NCBI GenBank assembly: GCA_030641585.1
Contig: DAOWHE010000018.1
Location: 1-9,848 of the forward strand
DNA length: 9,848 bases
From: Dehalococcoidales bacterium
GTDB taxonomy: Bacteria > Chloroflexota > Dehalococcoidia > Dehalococcoidales > ARS1013
Direction of reading: 5' to 3'
This document shows positions 4,856 to 9,848 of this stretch, piece after piece (position 1 is the first letter of the stretch; every line of letters starts with the position of its first letter). Under the pieces are notes generated by a model. That model worked only from the letters and a program-made list of their open reading frames with translations. It was not told the origin of the DNA and made no database searches. Position numbers and translations under genes: made by a program.

Positions 4856-6411
4856 TCTACTATCCTTACCACCTTCAGACGCAGAACCTTCCGCGTATTA
4901 TCAGTAACCTTTACCCGCTCATCTATACGCCAGCCGACCAGCCAAAGGATATGTCGCAGCGAGCAGACAACAGGAATTCTCTCCCGCCAGGCGCGAGGAA
5001 TCTTGGCATCAATCATAAACTCATTTAGTTTCTTGGGCTGGCTTAAACCCAGCGGCTGGAACCGGTCACCACGCTTTCTGGGTCTCACTATTATCCTGTC
5101 GCCAGCTTTATCAAGGTCAAAGTAGGCGGTAAAGTCGTTATCTATTAACCTTACCCCCTTAATCCCCCTCTCCTTTGAAGGAGAGGGGGAAGAATAGTTG
5201 GTGAAGGGGCTCTGCCCCTTCACACTTCCCCTGATAAACCACCCAGTGTTAAAGCTCTCGTCTTTCTCTGTCATCTGTTCACGGTCTATAATCGTTGCCT
5301 CAACCTGCCACCCGGCTAGCCGTGTTTCCCCAGGTATCTTTAAGACAAACTCTCCTTCCAGAATAGGGAAGGGAGATAAAACTGCGGGGTCTGAACCTAG
5401 CAGGTATTTATCATATTCTATGGAGAAGATTAAACCATCGGGCAGGCTGATTTGTTTCCCCGCCGGCTTATTCAGGGCAGCCATTATCTCTTCAATGTGG
5501 CGCGTCTCAATATCCTTAAGACTGCCCAGGAGCTCCAAAATAGATGCTCTCAGCAGGTGCCGCTTCAGGGCTGGGTGTAACCTGCCAAAGCTTTCCTTAT
5601 CCAGAGTAATCACGTTTCCCTGTCTTTGAGCCACTTCACTCCACTGTTGGGCGGTCTCTTCATCCAGAAAGGCGAGCTCATCAGCGGCAATATTGGCGGT
5701 TCGCAGTAGTGCTTCAACCACCCGTGGGTTATAGCTCTGTAGTAAAGGGATGAGCTGTTGGCGGATTCTATTCCTTAGCGGCGCTCGTGAGAGATTACTG
5801 GCATCAATCCGGGGCCTAAGCTGGTGGCTCTGGCAATAGTCAGCCGTTTCCTGACGGTAGAACTCAAGTAACGGTCTTACCACAGTGAGCCTTTTCCCAC
5901 CAAGAGGTAACTGCCACACGGTACATGACTTGAGGCCCCTAAGCCCCCTGGTTCCAGTACCCCGCACTAGGTGCATGAGTATTGTCTCTGCCTGGTCATC
6001 AAGGGTGTGACCAACTGCTACCCGGCTGGCGCCAGTAGCGCTGGCAGTATCAGCCAAGAAGCGGTAGCGCACCTCCCTGGCTGCCTCTTCTAGCGAAAGG
6101 TGTTGCTCGGCTTGGTAGGCCTTTACATCCCGCCGCTCTATAGTAGCTGGCACACCCAGACGCTGAGCCAACTCGGCAACATACTGAGCATCAGCACGGG
6201 ACTCAGCCCCTCTGAGTTGGTGGTCAAGGTGAGCCACGTGCAGCGTTATGCCCAGCTCGTCTTTAAGCCGAACCAGAATATCAAGCAGACAACTTGAGTC
6301 TGGGCCACCGGACACCGCCACCAGCAGGCAGGTCTGCCTTGAAACCAGATTATGCTCCCGGATAAAGTTCTTAACCCGCTGCTCTAGCGTTGGCGGCTTT
6401 TTTCTTACCAT
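4852..6411 (-). CDS. tilS: tRNA(Ile)-lysidine synthetase carrying an in-frame repeat insertion
   Basis: TilS attaches lysine to C34 of the CAU-anticodon tRNA-Ile, making lysidine so that AUA is read as Ile; it is normally essential. With the ATG at 6411-6409 the protein is 519 residues. The N-terminal PP-loop ATPase domain has VAVSGGPDSS (31-40), HVAHLDHQLRGAES (58-71) and GHTLDDQAET (134-143), plus RNRIRQQLIPLL (213-224). The C-terminal TilS domain runs about 427-519, with YFDLDK, RPRKRGDRFQPLGL and KIPRAWRERIP. The protein is longer than the usual 430-480, partly because residues 397-422 are encoded by a palindromic repeat (5147-5223). An in-frame TTG at 6450 would add 13 residues, but no Shine-Dalgarno precedes it and it coincides with a -35 box, so I rejected it. 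The gene lies 79 nt after the histidine phosphatase and overlaps the next gene by 4 nt. Confidence 0.95.
   Translation of the reverse strand: MVRKKPPTLEQRVKNFIREHNLVSRQTCLLVAVSGGPDSSCLLDILVRLKDELGITLHVAHLDHQLRGAESRADAQYVAELAQRLGVPATIERRDVKAYQAEQHLSLEEAAREVRYRFLADTASATGASRVAVGHTLDDQAETILMHLVRGTGTRGLRGLKSCTVWQLPLGGKRLTVVRPLLEFYRQETADYCQSHQLRPRIDASNLSRAPLRNRIRQQLIPLLQSYNPRVVEALLRTANIAADELAFLDEETAQQWSEVAQRQGNVITLDKESFGRLHPALKRHLLRASILELLGSLKDIETRHIEEIMAALNKPAGKQISLPDGLIFSIEYDKYLLGSDPAVLSPFPILEGEFVLKIPGETRLAGWQVEATIIDREQMTEKDESFNTGWFIRGSVKGQSPFTNYSSPSPSKERGIKGVRLIDNDFTAYFDLDKAGDRIIVRPRKRGDRFQPLGLSQPKKLNEFMIDAKIPRAWRERIPVVCSLRHILWLVGWRIDERVKVTDNTRKVLRLKVVRIVE
5147..5223 (-). repeat. Double-hairpin palindromic repeat, copy B, inside tilS
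   Basis: Read on the tilS sense strand, this copy has a perfect 10-bp hairpin (5223-5214 with 5210-5201, three-base loop), a short spacer, then a 13-bp hairpin (arms 5190-5178 and 5175-5163, two-base loop), then a GGGGGTAAGGTT tail. The layout matches copy A at 831-904. The two copies differ slightly in the spacer (15 versus 14 bases after the first inner arm). The copy is open in the tilS frame and encodes residues 397-422, including SPSPSKERG. Because the large hairpin is palindromic, the complementary strand of copy A could also encode SPSPSKERG. The stems are more perfect here than in copy A, which may mean a younger insertion or selection on the structure. Confidence 0.85.
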
Positions 6412-6421
6412 TTCAGTCTCT

Positions 6422-6450
6422 ATTATAGTTAGCCAGGGGCAAGGGGGCAA
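6422..6450 (-). promoter_or_regulatory. Promoter candidate directly before tilS
   Basis: On the minus strand, TTGCCC (6450-6445) and a perfect TATAAT (6427-6422) are 17 nt apart. The expected start point, near 6416-6414, is only a few bases before the ATG at 6411. The transcript would be leaderless or nearly so. No good Shine-Dalgarno precedes that ATG, which is consistent. Read-through from the upstream phosphatase gene could also supply tilS. Confidence 0.5.
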
Positions 6451-6490
6451 TACTGTGGGCTTTTGATGAGTTTAAGCTATCCAGTTAGCT

Positions 6491-7087
6491 TTAGCTCTCA
6501 TTGAATAATTCCAGCCGTGCCGACTTACCATCAAGGCTGATGACGCTAATACTGCCGGTGCTTAACCTAAGCCTGCCTATTTGAGATAAGGGCAACCCTA
6601 GCACTGAGCAGATAATGGTCAAGATAGTAAAGTAGTGACTAACCAGCGCCAGCACACCATCAGGGTGCTGCCTAGAGAGTTGCTGAATAGCACGCCACGC
6701 CCGCTCCTGCACCTCAAGCAGTGATTCACCACCAGGCGCTCTTGGCAATGCCTTACCCTTAATGCTAGTGGTTAAAAACTCGCTCAAGCGCTTGCCCAGC
6801 TCACTGGCAGATACCCCCTCCAACTGCCCTGCCTCAATCTCCCTCAGGGATGGTTCAATCTCTACCTCAAGCTGATGGTAATAGGCTATGGCTTTAGCAG
6901 TATCCAGAGAGCGCTGTAATGGGCTAGCGTAGATGGCCTGAAGCTTTTCTCGCCTTAGTCTCAAGGCCAGGCCCTCAGCTTGCCCTCTGCCCCTCTCGTT
7001 TAGCGGAGGATTGCTACTGCCACCCTGAATGCGCCGCGATTTATTCCAGTCGGTCTCACCATGTCTTACTAAGATAACTTTTACCAA
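6491..7087 (-). CDS. Histidine phosphatase family protein (phosphoglycerate mutase/CobC-like)
   Basis: The 198-residue protein belongs to the branch-1 histidine phosphatase superfamily. The signature VRHGETDWN (7-15) contains R8 and the phospho-accepting H9. R59 in YASPLQRSLDTA, E83 in LREIEAGQLEG and H151 in LVSHYFTIL complete the usual active-site set. Length and layout suit small phosphatases such as CobC (alpha-ribazole phosphatase), GpmB-like or broad-specificity enzymes. Sequence alone does not identify the substrate, and no cobalamin genes are nearby. The start is TTG at 7087-7085, directly abutting the TAA of the upstream M48 gene. GAGGGAG (7099-7093) within the end of that gene is a good Shine-Dalgarno with 5 nt spacing, so the TTG is well supported and translation is probably coupled. 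Confidence 0.92.
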   Translation of the reverse strand: MVKVILVRHGETDWNKSRRIQGGSSNPPLNERGRGQAEGLALRLRREKLQAIYASPLQRSLDTAKAIAYYHQLEVEIEPSLREIEAGQLEGVSASELGKRLSEFLTTSIKGKALPRAPGGESLLEVQERAWRAIQQLSRQHPDGVLALVSHYFTILTIICSVLGLPLSQIGRLRLSTGSISVISLDGKSARLELFNES

Positions 7088-8254
7088 TTATTCTCCCTCA
7101 TTAGATTTATGAGCTATATAGTAACTGGCATGCTCTAGCCGCCGGTGGTAACTTGGGTGGTCCCAGAGCAGCAGCTCCACCCAGCGGCTGGGCTGTGCCT
7201 CAGCCAGATTCTGGTCGGTAAGTTTGGTCATAGAGCTAATAAATGAACCCGGGTCATCAGTCAGGCTTAAGGCGTAACCATCAGCAGCAGCTTCTAGTTG
7301 ACGACTAAAGCTATTTGTAAGTGGGGCTAGTAGCAGACTGACCACGCCAAATATAAGCATTAGCAGAGGCAAGGCGGCTACATCTGATATACTGCTAAAA
7401 CCCGGGGGTGCTATGGCGGCTTTCAGGATAAGGTTAGTGATATAGAACCCGATTAGCAACAAAGCCGACTGCACCACAAAAAGTCTGAAGATGTCACGGT
7501 GGCGCTGGTGCCCCAGTTCATGAGCCATGATTACCTCTATCTCCATCGGCGAGTACCAGCTAAGCAGTGTGTCGCTTAAGACTATCCTCTTTGTCTTAGC
7601 GACTCCCATCAGGGCGGCGTTGGCAGTGGTGCCTTTGCTGGAAAATTCCACAGTATAGATACCACCAACTTCTATCTTAGCCTGCTGGGACAGTCGCTCC
7701 AGTCGTTTTTTAAGTTCTGTATCAGCCAGTGGCTCCATCTTAAAGAAAATAGGCACAATGAGAACCGGTACCAGCATGGTCAGCATCAGGCTGACCAATA
7801 CCACAAGCCCCCAGGCGAGCAGCCACCAGATTTGCGGCAGACTGCTCATAAACCAGTAGACGGCGGCAACAATGCCGGTGCCCAGTACTCCAGCCAGAAC
7901 ACCAGCTTTCATGGTATCACCTAGCCAGCCAGTGAGTTTTTGAAGGGATAGACCATAGCGCCGGGGCAAAACAAGCCCACGATAGTAGCCCAGCGGCGCC
8001 AATAACACCCCATAAGCCACCATTAAAAATAAAAAGTAGAGGCTGGCCGCTGGCACAGGAGGTAAAGCAAGCGACCCGACCAGCCTGGTGGAAAGACCAC
8101 TGAATATCAGCAGCCCAAGCAGGCCACCAGCGAGTGTCAGGTCAACCAAGCTCAAGCGCCGCTTCAGCCGGGCGTATTCCTTTGCCTTCTCCTGCCTTTC
8201 AGGGTCCAGAGCCGGCTCTGCCATAGGAGTCTCATCTAAATTGGAGTTTCTCAA
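7088..8254 (-). CDS. Membrane-embedded M48 family zinc metalloprotease (Ste24/HtpX-like)
   Basis: The 388-residue protein combines several hydrophobic segments (about 38-60, 70-92, 113-135, 143-171, 255-278 and 292-312) with a zinc protease site. HELGH (245-249) provides two His ligands, and E321 in EAAADGYA (321-328) is the expected third ligand. The late DHPSYHRRLEH (365-375) is typical of the Ste24/CAAX protease 1 type. FSSKGTTANAALMG and RIVLSDTLL match the region before HEXXH in M48 enzymes. Ste24-like architecture (multi-pass N-terminal half before the catalytic domain) fits better than HtpX, which is shorter. The role is probably membrane protein quality control or processing; bacteria normally lack CAAX-prenylated substrates. 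The start is uncertain: TTG at 8254 lies 6 nt after the previous stop and ATG at 8224 begins MAEPALDPE. Neither has a clear Shine-Dalgarno. Confidence 0.93.
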   Translation of the reverse strand: MRNSNLDETPMAEPALDPERQEKAKEYARLKRRLSLVDLTLAGGLLGLLIFSGLSTRLVGSLALPPVPAASLYFLFLMVAYGVLLAPLGYYRGLVLPRRYGLSLQKLTGWLGDTMKAGVLAGVLGTGIVAAVYWFMSSLPQIWWLLAWGLVVLVSLMLTMLVPVLIVPIFFKMEPLADTELKKRLERLSQQAKIEVGGIYTVEFSSKGTTANAALMGVAKTKRIVLSDTLLSWYSPMEIEVIMAHELGHQRHRDIFRLFVVQSALLLIGFYITNLILKAAIAPPGFSSISDVAALPLLMLIFGVVSLLLAPLTNSFSRQLEAAADGYALSLTDDPGSFISSMTKLTDQNLAEAQPSRWVELLLWDHPSYHRRLEHASYYIAHKSNEGE

Positions 8255-8260
8255 ATAGGG

Positions 8261-8905
8261 TCAACTCGTTTTTAGGATAAGTCTTGAGCGGTGGATGGAG
8301 CGTGGCTGGTTAAAGCCCAGAGCCTTAGCCATCTGCTCCGGCCTTCCCGAACCACCACTGTCACAACGAAGCCGCATACCTATAGTACAGTAGCCGCTAC
8401 GCCAGCTGATAAGCCACAGGTCATTAACCAGAGCCCGGAGGTCGTAGCTCCTGGGGCCGGTATCCCGCTGGTGTTGCCACGGCACGTGCTCCTTGGAGAG
8501 CAAAGAAGCTAGCGCTGCTTCTGTTTCCTTTTCATCCTTTTCCGTTTCCGCCTCAACCGTGTATTCGGCATAGCGAATCTGCGATTGCAATGATGGCAGG
8601 GTGGTGACTATCTGATACACCTGCAGAATTTCCATACCAGGCGGCAGTTGCCGGCTCACAGCGGCTTCCAGATTGTGTGGCGAGACCTGTTTGGCAACGA
8701 AGATGTCCATCAGTTCTGCCTCGCCGGTTACACCCAGGGCGAGGGGGGCAGCCAGGGATATGCGGGGATGGGGGTTAAACCCCTCCGAGTAGGCCAAAGG
8801 TATCCCGGCACGACGAAAAGCCCTCTGCCACAGCCTGACTATATCCAGATGGGAGATGAACTTAATCTCTGGCCCCCGCTTAAATCTAAGCCGCAGGCGG
8901 AACAT
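8261..8905 (-). CDS. DUF2344 / TIGR03936-type radical SAM-linked protein
   Basis: The 214-residue protein matches the DUF2344 family. It has FRLRLRFKRGPEIKFISHLD (2-21), RAFRRAGIPLAYSEGFNPHP (28-47), ISLAAPLALGVTGEAELMD (49-67) and LPPGMEILQV. The family is known mainly as a partner of, or C-terminal fusion to, a B12-binding-type radical SAM protein (TIGR03960), often near rng/rne and ribosomal protein genes. The biochemical role is not established as far as I know. In this window no radical SAM gene is seen; the upstream neighbour is a CNNM/CorC gene, whose end overlaps this start by 20 nt. ATG at 8905-8903 is preceded by AAGGAAAAG-like purine-rich sequence. The M48 gene follows after 6 or 36 nt depending on its start. 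Confidence 0.9.
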   Translation of the reverse strand: MFRLRLRFKRGPEIKFISHLDIVRLWQRAFRRAGIPLAYSEGFNPHPRISLAAPLALGVTGEAELMDIFVAKQVSPHNLEAAVSRQLPPGMEILQVYQIVTTLPSLQSQIRYAEYTVEAETEKDEKETEAALASLLSKEHVPWQHQRDTGPRSYDLRALVNDLWLISWRSGYCTIGMRLRCDSGGSGRPEQMAKALGFNQPRSIHRSRLILKTS

Positions 8906-9848
8906 TCTTTTGCTTTTCCTTGGTCACCAGTATTTCTTCTATCTTCAAGCCCCTCATCTTGGTTATTACTATCTTTAGGTCTTTGTACCTCAACTGCTGG
9001 CCCTGTTTGGGGATCCGTCCCAGGAGACCCAGGACAAAGCCGGCTACAGTTTCGTAATCGCCCTTGGGCAAGCTAAGCCTCAATTCCTCATTGGCTTCCT
9101 CAATCCGCATGCCGCCATCAATTTGAAAGGTATACTCATCTACTATCTCATATTCCTTTTCCGCCGCCGCCAGCTCGTCCCCCACCGGACCAACAACCTC
9201 TTCCATCAAACGGCTGAGGCTGACAACACCGGCAGTGCCGCCATACTCATCTACCACCACACACATACGATAGTTCTTGTCCCGCATCTCGGTAAAGAGT
9301 TCACTGATGCGCTTGGTCTCAGGAGTGAAGTAGGCCGGACGAATAAGGTCGTCAATAGTGCTCTCGTTGCTAACTGTGCCTTTGGCAGTAGCCATCAGCA
9401 CATCCTTAATTGAAAGAATACCCACCACACTATCCATATTCTCTTCATATACCGGAAATCGGGACAGGGGCGACTTGGCATAGATGGCCAGGAAATCGGC
9501 TAGAGTAGTTCCCTTCTCCACACTGACCACCTCAGGGCGGGGCACGATAACCTCACCGACCGGACGGTCACCAAACTCAAAGACATTGTGCAGCATCTCA
9601 GCCTCAGCCTCCTCCACCGTCCCCTCTCTGTGACCCACCCTTATCATGGTGCGAATCTCTTCTTCACTGACCAGGGAGCGGGGCACAGGCGTTCCCCCGA
9701 CCAGCCTGGTGACGCCGAAAGAAATCCAGCTCAGTACGGTCACGAATGGGGTAAAAAGCCAGGAGATTATCTCTATCGGCCGCACCAGCAGTAGCGACAG
9801 TTTTTCAGCATGCCGGTTAGCCAGCGTCTTGGGCATGGTCTCAGCGAA
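8886..9848 (-). CDS. Hemolysin-family CNNM/CorC-like CBS-domain membrane protein, 5'-truncated by window edge
   Basis: The frame runs off the right edge. ATG at 9836 is internal, because the codons before it (F-A-E-T) are open and the join with MPKTLA resembles the conserved end of the DUF21 transmembrane domain. The DUF21 start, perhaps 100 residues, is missing. Counting from that Met, residues 16-48 hold the last hydrophobic segment and a linker. E58-R100 carries the family signature ending in VFEFGDRPVGEVIVPRP. Two CBS domains follow at about 97-150 and 163-218, the second with VVVDEYGGTAGVVSLSRLMEEVVG. A CorC_HlyC domain spans about 230-305 (GDYETVAGFVLGLLGRIPKQGQ). These proteins are linked to Mg2+/Co2+ homeostasis and nucleotide sensing by CBS; 'hemolysin' is historical. 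The stop (TAG, 8888-8886) overlaps the next gene, so the gene is the upstream member of the operon as seen here. Confidence 0.95.
   Translation of the reverse strand, partial: FAETMPKTLANRHAEKLSLLLVRPIEIISWLFTPFVTVLSWISFGVTRLVGGTPVPRSLVSEEEIRTMIRVGHREGTVEEAEAEMLHNVFEFGDRPVGEVIVPRPEVVSVEKGTTLADFLAIYAKSPLSRFPVYEENMDSVVGILSIKDVLMATAKGTVSNESTIDDLIRPAYFTPETKRISELFTEMRDKNYRMCVVVDEYGGTAGVVSLSRLMEEVVGPVGDELAAAEKEYEIVDEYTFQIDGGMRIEEANEELRLSLPKGDYETVAGFVLGLLGRIPKQGQQLRYKDLKIVITKMRGLKIEEILVTKEKQKNVPPAA

Noticed and set aside
5198..5629. Plus-strand frame of 143 codons within tilS
   Set aside because: Antisense to the conserved tilS coding sequence, with no family signature.
6412..6450. TTG at 6450 as start of tilS, adding 13 residues
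   Set aside because: No Shine-Dalgarno, the extension MPPCPWLTIIETE does not look like TilS, and the TTG is part of a likely -35 box.
8648..9076. Plus-strand frame of 142 codons across the DUF2344/CNNM junction
   Set aside because: Antisense to two recognised genes; Ser/Pro/Trp-rich low-information translation.

Overview
The window reads as bacterial chromosome with housekeeping content plus one small arsenic/metal-type operon. The gene set and protein style suggest an anaerobic Chloroflexota bacterium, probably Dehalococcoidia-like. The hints are the Cys-rich AbrB-fold protein of the type annotated 'HgcAB-associated', ArsM, and an MITE-like palindromic repeat. This assignment is an inference from recall, not a database result. 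No rRNA, tRNA, CRISPR array or transposase is visible. No gene-free stretch exceeds 300 bases; the longest is about 200 bases, at 3172-3372.

Plus-strand half (1-4499). The left edge cuts into purM (AIR synthetase). It is followed by an intergenic double-hairpin repeat, an AlkD-type DNA alkylation repair protein, and purH (bifunctional AICAR transformylase/IMP cyclohydrolase). purM and purH supply the fifth and the last two steps of IMP synthesis; the repair gene sits between them as a guest. After purH there is a clear promoter whose -10 region and start point are covered by a 9-bp inverted repeat. This promoter should drive a two-gene operon: a 90-residue AbrB/SpoVT-fold protein with paired cysteines, then arsM (arsenite S-adenosylmethionine methyltransferase).

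Minus-strand half (4535-9848). Read in transcription order, this is a compact cluster: a CNNM/CorC-type CBS-domain membrane protein (cut by the right edge), a DUF2344 'radical SAM-linked' protein, a multi-pass M48 zinc metalloprotease, a histidine phosphatase, TilS (tRNA-Ile lysidine synthetase) and a small transglutaminase-like protein. Genes overlap by 20 and 4 bases, abut, or are separated by short gaps, so most are probably co-transcribed. An additional promoter candidate lies right before tilS. The convergent ends of arsM and the transglutaminase-like gene share a hairpin.

The most notable observations are two. (i) The double-hairpin repeat found between purM and alkD has a second copy inside tilS, where it is read in frame and adds about 26 residues before the C-terminal domain, comparable in principle to Rickettsia palindromic elements. 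(ii) The AbrB-fold protein and ArsM both carry CC-x(5-6)-CC motifs and lie behind an operator-like palindrome. This raises the possibility of a thiol-based metalloid-responsive regulator that is not of the ArsR type.
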